DNA of 36,373 nucleotides. Origin: Flavobacteriales bacterium. Lineage in GTDB: Bacteria; Bacteroidota; Bacteroidia; Flavobacteriales; Schleiferiaceae. The notes below the pieces were generated by a model. It made no database searches. It was given only the letters and a program-made list of their open reading frames with translations, and was not told the DNA's origin. A program made the position numbers and the translations under genes. Location of the stretch: the NCBI GenBank assembly GCA_012269745.1, contig JAAXJR010000036.1:36753-73125 (forward strand), written 5' to 3'. Positions 26,090 through 35,192 of the stretch are shown here, one piece after another. The first letter of the stretch is position 1. Each line of letters opens with the position of its first letter.

Positions 26090-27453
26090 TGAGTCACATC
26101 ATTAACTACCGCCTGAACCAATTTTCTTGGGCAATTGCAGCATTGTTGTTTTTGCCTTTATTATTCACCAAAGGGATGTTCTTTGATGGTTTGACCTATG
26201 CTTCAATAGCTCGAAACCTGAACGAAGGAATTGGTTCATTCTGGGTACCGTCGTATACACCGACAGTGCATCCTGTGTTTTACGAGCATCCTCCGTTCTC
26301 TTTCGGATTACACAGCGTTTTCTATCGATTATTTGGGGACCAACCGTGGGTTGATCGTATTTACCCATACACAATGTATGGCCTTAGTGTCCTGATGCTC
26401 CGTAGGATTTGGGTATTGTTTGTACCCGCTGGGCATCGTGCTTGGATACCGCAGCTTTTGTGGACCTTGACCCCTACTGTCATTTGGGTACATCAAAACA
26501 ACATGCTTGAAGCACCATTAGCTGCAGCTGTTCTCTGTGTAGTTTGGTTATTATTCGAAGGAACTATAAAGAAGAATTATTGGTGGAGCGTTTTGGCGGG
26601 TATAGTATTCTTCTTCAGCCTTGGTATTAAAGGGCCTGTGGCTCTATTTCCATTGATGACGTTACCCATTTTGGCTACGCTTTACAGCGAGCACAGAAAG
26701 GCTGCTTTACTATCCATGCTCATTATGATCGTGGTATTTAGTAGTCTTTTTAGCTACTTCTATTTATACCAACCCGCGTTTGAAAGCTTTTTCTCCTCGT
26801 ATCTCGATAGACAACTGATGCCAACGCTTTTAGGGAACCGAGAACAAGCTGGCGGAGCCATTCAAAGTACCCTTGAAGTTTTGAAGCAATTAGCATTGCC
26901 TATACTGGTAACGGTAATTTTCCGAATCCGTAAAAAGGATTCCTATTCATTGCAACGTGGAAGCGTATTCTTCTTTTTGCTCGCTTTGTGTGGAACACTA
27001 CCCTTCTTGTTCATGGATCGTCAGCACCATTATTACTTTATGCCAGCGATGGCTTTCTGGATGATGGGTTTTGCTATTCATCTCGCCCAACACGAGTATC
27101 CATGGACTATTCAACGCAAGAAGTGGGTGAAATTCATTTCTCTTTCAAACTTGTTTAGTTGGATCGTGGCCATAGGCTTGAGTATCTATTTTTCAAAGAG
27201 TCCCTCAAGGGATAAGCACCTTATAAAGGCCCTTGAGACTATCGAAAGTACTTATCATCCAGAATCGATTCAAGTTGATGCGCTGCCTGATAATTGGCGT
27301 TTAGTGGCTATAGCTGAAAGGTATACTAATTACCATTTGACAGAAGGTGATTCAGAGTATTTACTTCGCACTGAATCTGGTGACATAGCAGGTTTTGAAT
27401 TTGTCGAGACATACCCCAAAACAGAATTGTATCTATATAAAAAGAGCCGCTAA
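26089..27453 (+). CDS. GT39/ArnT-like membrane glycosyltransferase
   Basis: The 454-residue integral membrane protein has about ten hydrophobic helices. The N-terminal loop MFFDGLTYASIARNLNEG, followed by HPVFYEHPPFSFGLHS, matches the PMT/ArnT type, in which an acidic residue in the first periplasmic loop and a [KE]-H-P-P-like motif take part in transfer from a polyprenyl-phosphate sugar. The acceptor could be a protein, lipid A or another glycan. The C-terminal 90 residues appear soluble. It is coupled to prfC by a one-base overlap. Its last codons form the left arm of a terminator hairpin serving fabI. Confidence 0.85.
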   Translation: MSHIINYRLNQFSWAIAALLFLPLLFTKGMFFDGLTYASIARNLNEGIGSFWVPSYTPTVHPVFYEHPPFSFGLHSVFYRLFGDQPWVDRIYPYTMYGLSVLMLRRIWVLFVPAGHRAWIPQLLWTLTPTVIWVHQNNMLEAPLAAAVLCVVWLLFEGTIKKNYWWSVLAGIVFFFSLGIKGPVALFPLMTLPILATLYSEHRKAALLSMLIMIVVFSSLFSYFYLYQPAFESFFSSYLDRQLMPTLLGNREQAGGAIQSTLEVLKQLALPILVTVIFRIRKKDSYSLQRGSVFFFLLALCGTLPFLFMDRQHHYYFMPAMAFWMMGFAIHLAQHEYPWTIQRKKWVKFISLSNLFSWIVAIGLSIYFSKSPSRDKHLIKALETIESTYHPESIQVDALPDNWRLVAIAERYTNYHLTEGDSEYLLRTESGDIAGFEFVETYPKTELYLYKKSR

Positions 27454-27471
27454 TCTAAAGATAAGCGGCTC
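27439..27471 (-). terminator. Terminator of fabI, overlapping the end of the glycosyltransferase gene
   Basis: GAGCCGCT (27444-27451) pairs with AGCGGCTC (27464-27471); inside, ATC/GAT extends the stem past an A-A mismatch to a TAAA loop. Only on the minus strand does a T run follow (GCTC...GGCTCTTTTTATATAG type context), so it ends fabI transcripts. The TAA stop of the glycosyltransferase (27451-27453) lies inside the hairpin. It may also help stop plus-strand transcripts. Confidence 0.8.
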
Positions 27472-27496
27472 CCCAATAGTTTGTGGTGACAAAGGA

Positions 27497-28318
27497 TTAC
27501 TCCTCTCCTTCCATGAATTGTTGCATTACCATGTTACTTACGCCCATGTTGCTAAATCCACCATCGTTGTAAAGGTTCTGCATGGTGACACGACGTGTTA
27601 GATCAGAGAACATAGTAACAATGTAGTTGGCACAATCCTCAGCAGTAGCGTTACCTAATGGAGACATCTTCTCTGCATATGCGATGAAACCGTCAAAACC
27701 TTTTACACCCGAACCAGCTGTGGTTGGCGTAGGGCTTTGAGAAATGGTGTTTACGCGAACGTTGTTCTTAACACCCCAGTGGTAACCGAAGCTGCGAGCG
27801 ATACTCTCAAGGTAACTCTTGTTATCAGCCATGTCGTTGTAATCAGGGAACGTACGCTGAGCTGCCATGTAAGTTAGACCTAAAATCGAACCCCATTCAT
27901 TCATGGCATCCTTGTTCCAAGCACATTGCATGACCTTGTGGAAGCTTACTGCACTTACGTCCCAGCCTTTCTGCAACCAGTCGTAGTTTAATTCCGTGTA
28001 GTGCTTTCCTTTACGAACATTCACACTCATACCGATAGAGTGAAGAATGAAGTCTATTTTACCGCCGAAGTGCTCCATGGCACCGTCGATTAGAGCATTC
28101 AAATCATCCAAATTTGTAGCATCTGCTGGAATAATAGGAGCATCGATAGCCTCCGACAAATTATTCAACTCTCCCATACGCATTGCGATTGGAGCATTGG
28201 TCAATACTACTTTACCGCCTTGAGCATGGATGGCTTCTGCTGCTTTCCAAGCGATTGAATCTGAATTAAGCGCGCCAAATACGATACCGCATTTGCCTTC
28301 TAGTAATCCGTTTGACAT
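27497..28318 (-). CDS. fabI: Enoyl-[acyl-carrier-protein] reductase (FabI)
   Basis: The 273-residue SDR enzyme catalyses the last reduction of each fatty-acid elongation cycle, with NADH. The N-terminal cofactor segment is GIVFGALNSDSIAWKAAEAI. The catalytic pair Tyr160-x6-Lys167 lies in FPDYNDMADNKSYLES, and the earlier Tyr150 (GLTYMAAQR) matches the FabI pattern. The sequence is the distinct Bacteroidota form, with the IGMSVNVRKGKHYTELNYD segment. It has its own promoter inside the end of recN and a terminator 26 bases after its stop. Confidence 0.95.
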   Translation of the reverse strand: MSNGLLEGKCGIVFGALNSDSIAWKAAEAIHAQGGKVVLTNAPIAMRMGELNNLSEAIDAPIIPADATNLDDLNALIDGAMEHFGGKIDFILHSIGMSVNVRKGKHYTELNYDWLQKGWDVSAVSFHKVMQCAWNKDAMNEWGSILGLTYMAAQRTFPDYNDMADNKSYLESIARSFGYHWGVKNNVRVNTISQSPTPTTAGSGVKGFDGFIAYAEKMSPLGNATAEDCANYIVTMFSDLTRRVTMQNLYNDGGFSNMGVSNMVMQQFMEGEE

Positions 28319-28341
28319 ACGTTTTGTGTTTTTTCGTAATT

Positions 28342-28371
28342 CAAAAATAGCACTTACTGTGCTTTGAGCAA
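28342..28371 (-). promoter_or_regulatory. Promoter of fabI (TTG-N19-TATTTTTG)
   Basis: On the minus strand TTG (28371-28369) is followed 19 bases later by TATTTTTG (28349-28342), a full match to the Bacteroidota promoter pattern. The -33 element lies in the last codons of recN. The expected leader is about 18-20 bases. Confidence 0.6.
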
Positions 28372-29994
28372 TGTTTTCGCCTGATTCTTAGCAGCTTCAG
28401 TAATGTTCTCGCCACTGAGCATTCTCGCGATTTCTTGCTCTCTTTCCTTAAGAGTCAAAGGAACGACATTAGATGTTGTAGAATTTACCTCCTGTGATTT
28501 TGATACCAACAAGTGTACATCTCCTAAAGCAGCTACTTGTGGTAGATGGGTAATTGTAATAATCTGCTGATTAACAGACATTTGCTTCATCAAAACACCT
28601 ACTTTTTCTGCTGTAGAGCCGCTAATACCGGTGTCGATCTCATCAAAAATCTGCGTGCTTAGCCCGGAATCTTGTCCTAAAACTGCTTTTAGCGCAAGTT
28701 TCACACGACTTTGCTCACCACCAGAGGCTACCTTGCTTAGAGGCTGCATGGTTGAGCCAGGATTAGCCGCAAACAATAAGTTAGGTAGATATAAACCATG
28801 CGCACCAATACTCCCCTTATTCCAAGCTAATTCAAGTCTTGCTTTGGGTAGATCCACACGCTCCAGATATTCATTGAGGGTTCCCTCAATATCTTGAGAG
28901 GCTGCTAATCTCAGCGATTGTATTTGTTCTCCCAGCTCTAGCAACTCGCTTTCCAACTCTTTCTTTAAGTTGCTCAAACGGACTAATTCTTGGTCCTTGT
29001 TCTCTAAAACAGCGATGCGATCGCCTATAGATTCACGTTTGTGCTGCAGCTCTTCAACAGTAAGTACTCGATGTTTTTTAACCAGTGCATCAATGGCCGA
29101 CTTCTCTTGCAACAAGCTATTAAACTCGCTCTCAGTTATGCTATCATTAAGTCCTGAAGAAATGGCTCTCTCTACTCCCTTTATTTCAGCTATTGAATTC
29201 CTAACTAATTCTAATTGAGTCACTAAGGCTTTGTCATTTGAAGCGCTCATTAAAGCAGATTCCAACGAGTACAGTTGGTCTAAAAGGCCGTTCTCATTAT
29301 TTAAAATGGCACTCGCCTTTTCATAGGAAGATTGTTCGTTTCGTATAGATTTAGCTCTAAGAATTTCTTCTTCTAATTCGAGGTATTGCTCTTGGGAAAC
29401 CGGATTCTTGCTCAGTTCTTCGTAAACGAATTTTAAGTAATCGAGGTCTTCTGAAGGACCGATACTTTCTAGTTCATTAATTGTAAGAATAACCCTTCTG
29501 TATTCAATGAACTTCTCTTGATATCGCTCTTTTTCGTTAGTAAACGATACAAAACTATCAATGAGACCAAGCTGCTCTACAGGACGATGAATGAGACCTT
29601 CGTCTTTTTGAGAGTTAATATCTACTAAATGTGCTGTGATCTCCTGAAGTGCTGAAGCTTTTGTGGGAGTATCGTTCACAAAGCAACGCGTCTTTCCGCT
29701 AGGGAGAATTTCTCTTCTAAAGGACGATTTAGGCTCAAAATCTACTTCTAGTGCTTCGAAAGCCTCCTTCAACGAAGCGTCAATGTCGAGAACAATCTCC
29801 ACTACTGCTTTCTGATCGTCTTGCTTAAGGAGTCCCTTTGAGGATACTCGCTTACCAAGTCCTGCATTAAGCGCCCCTAAAAGGATACTCTTCCCTGCAC
29901 CCGTCTCTCCAGTTAACACTGTAAGTCCCTGACTTACATCTAAATGGAGTTCATCTATTAAGATAAAGTTCTTGATGTAAATGCTTCTCAACAT
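28354..29994 (-). CDS. recN: DNA repair protein RecN
   Basis: The 546-residue SMC-like ATPase acts in double-strand break repair and sister chromatid cohesion. Walker A is GETGAGKS near residue 30 of MLRSIYIKNFILIDELHLDV; a long coiled-coil-forming middle follows; the signature ASGGEQSRVKLALKAVL and Walker B QIFDEIDTGISG are at the C-terminal side. I set the start at 29994: this ATG matches RecN N-termini and lies one base after the stop of the upstream gene, whereas the frame extension to 30078 would run into that gene. The length is normal for the family. Confidence 0.95.
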   Translation of the reverse strand: MLRSIYIKNFILIDELHLDVSQGLTVLTGETGAGKSILLGALNAGLGKRVSSKGLLKQDDQKAVVEIVLDIDASLKEAFEALEVDFEPKSSFRREILPSGKTRCFVNDTPTKASALQEITAHLVDINSQKDEGLIHRPVEQLGLIDSFVSFTNEKERYQEKFIEYRRVILTINELESIGPSEDLDYLKFVYEELSKNPVSQEQYLELEEEILRAKSIRNEQSSYEKASAILNNENGLLDQLYSLESALMSASNDKALVTQLELVRNSIAEIKGVERAISSGLNDSITESEFNSLLQEKSAIDALVKKHRVLTVEELQHKRESIGDRIAVLENKDQELVRLSNLKKELESELLELGEQIQSLRLAASQDIEGTLNEYLERVDLPKARLELAWNKGSIGAHGLYLPNLLFAANPGSTMQPLSKVASGGEQSRVKLALKAVLGQDSGLSTQIFDEIDTGISGSTAEKVGVLMKQMSVNQQIITITHLPQVAALGDVHLLVSKSQEVNSTTSNVVPLTLKEREQEIARMLSGENITEAAKNQAKTLLKAQ

Positions 29995-29995
29995 T

Positions 29996-30901
29996 TTATC
30001 TGCCAAATTTAGAATACGAACTAGCGTGTGTTCTATCGATAGACTCCAACATTGCTTGTAAGCCCTTGATATCCACACCTAAGCTCTCTGCCTCAGAATA
30101 CAGACTTATGATCTCAGGATTTTTGGCATCAAAAAAGAGATTCATCAAATAGCTGTTCGGTCGCTTTTGGTTGGGTTCCTCCAGTTTGCGCAAGGCAGTA
30201 GTTATAGTCGTGAGCGCTTGCTTATGATTATTGCTCATGTGCATTAAATCCAATCCTTGACGATGATAGAGGTACAAGCACTCTTTCACTGGATCAAAAG
30301 CTGGGGAATTCAGTGCATCTGATATCCAAAACCTGTTTTTATTGCCGTCGAAACTCTTCCAACCACTAGCTCCTCCGCTACTCTGAGCAGTGGTAACAAT
30401 GCTCTGAGCAATGGCAAATTCAGCATCTCCACCGTTAGATTTATAGGTACTTCGGTCCATGCCGATGATGGTGTAGGCGTAAAAGGCCAAGATGCTACTC
30501 AGGTTGGTAGTAAACGTATTTTGTTGAAATTCAATAGGTTCGTTTTCGCGGTAACTGAAGACTACATCTTTATCCAAAACATTCAGAACGGGACTGTTGT
30601 ACTGCGAACCATAAATTGGCCTGGAATACTGAACCTGCAGATTGCCATCAAAGCGGGCACCATTCATAGCTTCAATAGTCAAAATGAAACTACACGCTAT
30701 GCGTTCTTCATCTGCATACTTATGCTCGGTGAATGTATATCCATTCAAAAAGCTTTGCAGGGTATTCTCCAAAGAAACAAACACATCTTTATTCGTCGCT
30801 TGGATCTCAGGGCTAAGAACTTTCACCGTGGCACGAAGTTCTTGAGCCGTAGCAGGTAATGTGCTAACTGAGAATAGTATGAAGAGAATTAGCTTACGCA
30901 T
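29996..30901 (-). CDS. DUF4835-like secreted protein
   Basis: The 301-residue protein starts best at 30901 (MRKLILFILFSVSTLPATAQ), giving a clean signal peptide; an upstream ATG at 30919 would add six residues ahead of it. The mature protein begins ELRATVKVLSPEIQATNKDVF and contains the segment LQVQYSRPIYGSQYNSPVLN and a long helical C-terminus, matching my memory of the DUF4835 family found between coaBC and recN in flavobacteria. Function is unknown; export and conserved position suggest a cell-envelope role. The start overlaps the coaBC stop by 8 bases. Confidence 0.82.
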   Translation of the reverse strand: MRKLILFILFSVSTLPATAQELRATVKVLSPEIQATNKDVFVSLENTLQSFLNGYTFTEHKYADEERIACSFILTIEAMNGARFDGNLQVQYSRPIYGSQYNSPVLNVLDKDVVFSYRENEPIEFQQNTFTTNLSSILAFYAYTIIGMDRSTYKSNGGDAEFAIAQSIVTTAQSSGGASGWKSFDGNKNRFWISDALNSPAFDPVKECLYLYHRQGLDLMHMSNNHKQALTTITTALRKLEEPNQKRPNSYLMNLFFDAKNPEIISLYSEAESLGVDIKGLQAMLESIDRTHASSYSKFGR

Positions 30902-32126
30902 TGGATAGATCGAATTCATTCATGAACAGTTCAAGTAACGATTTTCCAAGCGTAATCTTGCTCGTTAGTGGAAAAGAAAAAGTTTTACCCTCCGCAGTGA
31001 ATACCATGACTTCATTGGTATCTCCCTCAAAACCCACGCCTTTTTTACCTAGCGTATTTAAAACGATGGCATCGGCATTTTTACGGGCCAATTTAGCTTT
31101 GGCATAGACTTCCCCATCACGGGTTTCAAGTGCAAATCCTATTAAGTAGCCTTTTCGCTCTGGCTGTGTGCCCAGTGTTTGGAGTATATCAGGCGTCTTT
31201 TCTAGTGAAATTGTTAAAGTTTCCCCTTCATCAGACTTTTTGATCTTGTGTTCTGCGCGCGTAGCTGGCCTGTAATCACTTACTGCAGCCGTACAAATGG
31301 TAAGATCACTTTGTGTAAAATCAAAGAGCATTGCTTCAAGCATCTCATCAGCGCTGGTTACTCGTTTAACCTGTATACCTTGAAGGTCCAAAGCAGCCTG
31401 AGTAGGACCTAAAATGAGGTGCACATCTGCACCTAAATCACGAGCAGCTGCTGCTAATGCTGCTCCCATTTTGCCCGAACTGTTGTTTCCTAAGAAACGG
31501 ACGGGGTCAATATGTTCATGTGTAGGGCCGGCATTAATGAGGACCTTTTTACCTGATAGTGGCAGAGATGCCTTTAAATACCCTTCCAAATGATCAGCGA
31601 TCGCTTCAGGCTCTGCCATCCGCCCTTTTCCTACTAAACCAGATGCCAGTTCGCCGAAATCAGAATCGATTACACCTATGCCACGCTCCTCTAACAACTT
31701 TAGATTATCGGTGGTAGCGCCGTTAGCGTACATGTCTAAATCCATGGCTGGAGCAACAAAAACAGGACATTTCGCACTGAGATACACTGCAGTAAGTAAG
31801 TTGTCACATGCCCCTGTAGCCATTTTGGACAAGGTATTTGACGAAGCGGGAGCAATGACCATCAAATCGGCCCATAAACCCATCTCCACATGGTTATTCC
31901 AAACACCATAGGCTTTTTGGTCATTTTCAATGAAAGCACTGTATACCGGTCGAGTGCTTAGCGTAGAAAGCGTCAAAGGGGTGACAAAATCCTTAGCAGC
32001 ATCTGTGATAACCACCTGGACTTCGGCACCCCTTTTTATGAGTTCCCTAACTAAATGAGCGCTTTTGTAAGCAGCAATACTACCCGAAACTCCGAGCAGA
32101 ACTTTGCGATTGTGCAAAAGACTCAT
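30894..32126 (-). CDS. coaBC: Bifunctional phosphopantothenoylcysteine decarboxylase/synthetase (CoaBC)
   Basis: The 410-residue enzyme carries out two steps of coenzyme A synthesis. The N-terminal flavin decarboxylase (CoaC) shows GVSGSIAAYKSAHLVRELI, catalytic His79 (NNHVEMGLWADL) and PAMDLDMY. The C-terminal CTP-dependent synthetase (CoaB) begins KKVLINAGPTHEHIDPVRF with NNSSGKMG (214-221), CTAAVSDYRP and the EHKIKK lysines. It starts 10 bases after rpoZ and overlaps the next gene. Confidence 0.96.
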   Translation of the reverse strand: MSLLHNRKVLLGVSGSIAAYKSAHLVRELIKRGAEVQVVITDAAKDFVTPLTLSTLSTRPVYSAFIENDQKAYGVWNNHVEMGLWADLMVIAPASSNTLSKMATGACDNLLTAVYLSAKCPVFVAPAMDLDMYANGATTDNLKLLEERGIGVIDSDFGELASGLVGKGRMAEPEAIADHLEGYLKASLPLSGKKVLINAGPTHEHIDPVRFLGNNSSGKMGAALAAAARDLGADVHLILGPTQAALDLQGIQVKRVTSADEMLEAMLFDFTQSDLTICTAAVSDYRPATRAEHKIKKSDEGETLTISLEKTPDILQTLGTQPERKGYLIGFALETRDGEVYAKAKLARKNADAIVLNTLGKKGVGFEGDTNEVMVFTAEGKTFSFPLTSKITLGKSLLELFMNEFDLSNA

Positions 32127-32136
32127 CTTGCAGGAC

Positions 32137-32460
32137 CTATTTCTCCTCTCCTTCTCTTCTGAAGTAGATGTTATCGTCTAGCCACTCTTGCATAGCAAGT
32201 GCAGTTGGCTTTGGTAGGCTCTCGTAGAAACGGCTTACCTCGATCTGCTCCTTGTTTTCGAAGATTTCTTCAAGAGATTCAGTTGATGAAGCAAATTCTT
32301 GCAGCTTTGCGTGCAATTCTTCACGTGTGTCATCATTAATCTGCTCAGCACGTTTCGCAATGATAGTCAACGCTTCGTAGATGTTTTCTGTAGGCGCGTC
32401 AATCTTGTTGGTGTCGTGCGTTCTTGTGGTTTTATCCGCTGGCATTTTCTTGTAATCCAT
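32137..32460 (-). CDS. rpoZ: DNA-directed RNA polymerase omega subunit (Bacteroidota RpoZ/Rpb6 type)
   Basis: The 107-residue protein has the Bacteroidota omega pattern: NIYEALTIIAKRAEQINDDTREEL, followed by a helical C-terminus ending in ALAMQEWLDDNIYFRREGEEK. Omega helps assemble beta' into RNA polymerase. Position between bamD (16 bases upstream) and coaBC (10 bases downstream) is conserved in flavobacteria and supports the call. Confidence 0.9.
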   Translation of the reverse strand: MDYKKMPADKTTRTHDTNKIDAPTENIYEALTIIAKRAEQINDDTREELHAKLQEFASSTESLEEIFENKEQIEVSRFYESLPKPTALAMQEWLDDNIYFRREGEEK

Positions 32461-32476
32461 GTGCTTCGGGATGTAT

Positions 32477-33244
32477 TTATTTAGTCAATTTACGTAATTC
32501 TGGGAGGTATTCACTTTCCGGGAATATCTCTTCAAGGTCATTTAATGCTGTATTCGCTTCAATAAAGCGCTCTTTCTGTAATTCTTCCACGCTGTTCTCG
32601 GCCAATTTAAACGCAGCCTTCGCTTTCAAATACATTGCCTCTTCTCTGAAAGGAGTATCTGGATATTCACTTAACGTGGTGGTAAAAGCTGTCATGGCAG
32701 CCTTATACTTTCTAGTTTTATAATACTGCTTTGCAATTTCATAGCTCTTTAGCTCTAATCGGCCACGAAGATCTTCCATGTACTCATTGCACTGTTCTAT
32801 GCGTTCTGAGCCAGGATGAGTATTAATGAAAAGCTGTAGTTCGTTGATGGCTTTATAGGTGTAGGCCTGATCTAAACTGTGCGTTGGGGCCTCTAGATAG
32901 TAACAGTACGCTGTGAGATATGCCGCTTCATCTGCTTGCTCGTTCTGAGGAAACGTCTTATAAAAATTCTTGAAATGATATCCCGCAAGAATGTAGTCTT
33001 TCTGCAAGTAGAGCGTGTTTGCGTAGTAGAAATAGACCTCTTGCGCCTTTTCTGTTCCGCGATACAACGTAATCAATTCGTCAAAAATTGGATACGCTTT
33101 ATTGTATTCTCCTGCCTCATAGTACTCGACTGCCTTGCTGAATTTAAAATCTAAATCCTTGCTCTTTAGTACTTCTTGGTATTCCCCACATGAAGTCGCA
33201 AAAACTGCAAGCAGTAAATATGTAAAGATTTTCTTTCCCATCAT
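32477..33244 (-). CDS. bamD: Outer membrane protein assembly factor BamD
   Basis: The 255-residue lipoprotein is part of the BAM complex that inserts beta-barrels into the outer membrane. The signal peptide ends in the lipobox FATSC with Cys19 as the lipid-carrying residue. The mature part is made of TPR-like helical pairs (KAVEYYEAGEYNKAYPIFDEL, DYILAGYHFKNFYKTFP and ATAFTTTLSEYPDTPFREEA-type units). Two adjacent ATG codons (33244 and 33241) are both possible starts. A -7 element lies very close upstream. Confidence 0.92.
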   Translation of the reverse strand: MMGKKIFTYLLLAVFATSCGEYQEVLKSKDLDFKFSKAVEYYEAGEYNKAYPIFDELITLYRGTEKAQEVYFYYANTLYLQKDYILAGYHFKNFYKTFPQNEQADEAAYLTAYCYYLEAPTHSLDQAYTYKAINELQLFINTHPGSERIEQCNEYMEDLRGRLELKSYEIAKQYYKTRKYKAAMTAFTTTLSEYPDTPFREEAMYLKAKAAFKLAENSVEELQKERFIEANTALNDLEEIFPESEYLPELRKLTK

Positions 33245-33251
33245 TGACGGG

Positions 33252-33259
33252 CAAAGGTA
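33252..33259 (-). promoter_or_regulatory. -7 promoter element near bamD (TACCTTTG)
   Basis: The minus strand reads TACCTTTG, matching TAnnTTTG, only 8 bases before the first bamD ATG, so a transcript from here would have almost no leader. No -33 TTG at normal spacing is found. It may be a real near-leaderless start or a chance match. Confidence 0.3.
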
Positions 33260-33265
33260 AGCTAT

Positions 33266-34297
33266 TTACCAAACTTGTAAAGAGGAAATATCATCATAAT
33301 CCCTCCCGTTATTTACATTATTAACAAGCCTTTGAACCAATTCTTCTGCGTAGTCAGGAAATTCAATTTTAATTGGCTTAGATGAAGTCAAAAAGTGCAG
33401 CCAAATGAGCGCTCCCTCCTCATCCAAGGAATAGAATACAGAAACGCCGAGACGCTCTGCGCCTACTGCATTCGACGCTTGTTCATATTGCCCTTTAATA
33501 GGACTGATTAATAGCTTTTTACCACAATGCAGTGCCTCAGAAGGCGCCTCAAAACCAGCACCACAAATAAGGCCTTTGCAAGTTCTGAAACTCTCAAGAT
33601 AGGCCTTTACCCCTACGGGCTTAACCGTAGTGTTGCCGGAGACATACTCCTTTTCTGCACGGGAGAAGAGTTCAAAGCAGTGGTTTGGAAATTGGGCTGT
33701 AAAAGCAACAATCTCTTCTGCTGAATAGGAAGGCAAGTAAATGGTATAATGTCCCTTATCCTCTAAATCCAGATCGAGAATATCCTTCCTGATAATAGGT
33801 GGTAAAATGAATGAATCGTAGGGCTCGAAGTGGAAACCAATCGCATATCTTGAAGGAGACAATTTCGCAATGACCCACTCCCAATGCCAGATACGCCGCT
33901 TAGGTCGAGGAGTATCTTTCGACCAATAGGCTGCCTGATGACTGAGTTGCAGAGATGGAATCCCTCTCAACAAGCACGCATATGAGGCTACTGCTTCAAA
34001 ATCTATGAATACGGCATCATAATCCTTGACAGGCAAACTAAACACATCCTTTATAAATCTTAAAGGCTTGTTTTTAAAAAGACTGCGCCAATAACTGACT
34101 GCTCCTTTTGAATCATAGACCATGGTAAGTCCATGAAACCGGTATTTGATGTCAAATCCTAAATCAAGATCACTTTGAGTTCCTGCAACTAAGACATCCA
34201 CATTGGCGTACCTATTGAAGCGAGGCACAAGATCTCGAGCTCGAGCAACATGGCCATTGCCTGTTCCTTGGAATGCATAGAGAATTTTTTGGGGCAT
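33266..34297 (-). CDS. Glycosyltransferase, MurG/GT28-like fold
   Basis: The 343-residue protein starts MPQKILYAFQGTGNGHVARARDLVPRF: the Gly-rich loop GTGNGHVAR is typical of GT-B glycosyltransferases related to MurG. In the C-terminal half, LICGAGFEAPSEALHCGKKLL followed by PIKGQYEQASNA matches the nucleotide-sugar binding pattern of this fold, including the conserved acidic residue and QxxNA. No membrane segment is visible. The acceptor is unknown; a role in envelope glycolipid or polysaccharide synthesis is likely by family. It starts 7 bases after dapA and precedes bamD by 21 bases. Confidence 0.83.
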   Translation of the reverse strand: MPQKILYAFQGTGNGHVARARDLVPRFNRYANVDVLVAGTQSDLDLGFDIKYRFHGLTMVYDSKGAVSYWRSLFKNKPLRFIKDVFSLPVKDYDAVFIDFEAVASYACLLRGIPSLQLSHQAAYWSKDTPRPKRRIWHWEWVIAKLSPSRYAIGFHFEPYDSFILPPIIRKDILDLDLEDKGHYTIYLPSYSAEEIVAFTAQFPNHCFELFSRAEKEYVSGNTTVKPVGVKAYLESFRTCKGLICGAGFEAPSEALHCGKKLLISPIKGQYEQASNAVGAERLGVSVFYSLDEEGALIWLHFLTSSKPIKIEFPDYAEELVQRLVNNVNNGRDYDDISSLQVW

Positions 34298-34304
34298 CCT
34301 TACC

Positions 34305-35192
34305 CTAAAGTTTGAGTAGGTTTAGTTCCTCTTTTAAAGATGCTTTGAGTGAATCGCTCGCAGCGACCAACGGTAGCCTGACCGTATCGCCACAGATACC
34401 TCTAAGCTGCAAGGTAGCTTTAATCCCAGCAGGATTGCCCTCTGCGAACAAAAGGTTCGTTAGATTGAATAGAGAAAGATGTGCTTCTTTCGATGCCGTC
34501 CAATTGCCTAATGCAGCTTCATCGTAAACCTTACAGAAAACTTCTGGCACCCCTTGACCGCTGACTGAAATCACTCCGTCGCAACCTAAACCTAACATGG
34601 CAAAGGTCAGATTATCATCGCCCGAGATGATTTTAAAACCTTCTGGTCGCCCTAAAACAAGCTCGGTAATCTGATCTAAATTTCCACTAGCCTCTTTGAT
34701 AGCTACTATATTCTCAAAATCAGCTGCTAGACGCAAAGTAGTTTCAGCGGAGATATTTGAGCTTGTTCTGCCCGGCACATTGTACAAAATAATAGGCAGC
34801 TTCGATGCTTCACTCAATGCCTTGTAATGCTGGTAAATCCCCTCTTGAGTTGGCTTGTTGTAATACGGGCTAGCACTGAGTAATGCGCTCACACCGTCAA
34901 CATTAAAAGAGGCCATTTCCTCAGCAACTGCCGTGGTGTTGTTACCACCAATTCCAAAAACAACAGGCAAACGACCTGCATTTTTCTTTAGGACAAAATC
35001 TAGTATTCCGTAGCGCTCTTCTTTAGTTAGAGTCGGATTCTCTGCAGTAGTTCCATTCACTACAAAGTAATCCACGCCCCCCTTGATACATAGTTCCAAT
35101 AAGCGTTCTAATCCTGTAAAATCTACAGATAGATCTTTATTAAACGGGGTGATTAGAGCAACTCCTACACCACTAGGCACGGCATTATTCAT
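34305..35192 (-). CDS. dapA: 4-hydroxy-tetrahydrodipicolinate synthase (DapA)
   Basis: The 295-residue TIM-barrel enzyme condenses pyruvate and aspartate semialdehyde in the first step of the lysine/diaminopimelate branch. The Schiff-base lysine is Lys166 in NIVAIKEASGN. The catalytic triad partners are Thr49 in NGTTAENPT and Tyr137 in LYNVPGRTSSN, with Arg142 at the active-site entrance. The start overlaps the upstream gene by 8 bases. Confidence 0.97.
   Translation of the reverse strand: MNNAVPSGVGVALITPFNKDLSVDFTGLERLLELCIKGGVDYFVVNGTTAENPTLTKEERYGILDFVLKKNAGRLPVVFGIGGNNTTAVAEEMASFNVDGVSALLSASPYYNKPTQEGIYQHYKALSEASKLPIILYNVPGRTSSNISAETTLRLAADFENIVAIKEASGNLDQITELVLGRPEGFKIISGDDNLTFAMLGLGCDGVISVSGQGVPEVFCKVYDEAALGNWTASKEAHLSLFNLTNLLFAEGNPAGIKATLQLRGICGDTVRLPLVAASDSLKASLKEELNLLKL

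Noticed and set aside
29995-30078. Upstream extension of recN
   Set aside because: It would run into the DUF4835-like gene; MLRSIYIKNF at 29994 is the family start.
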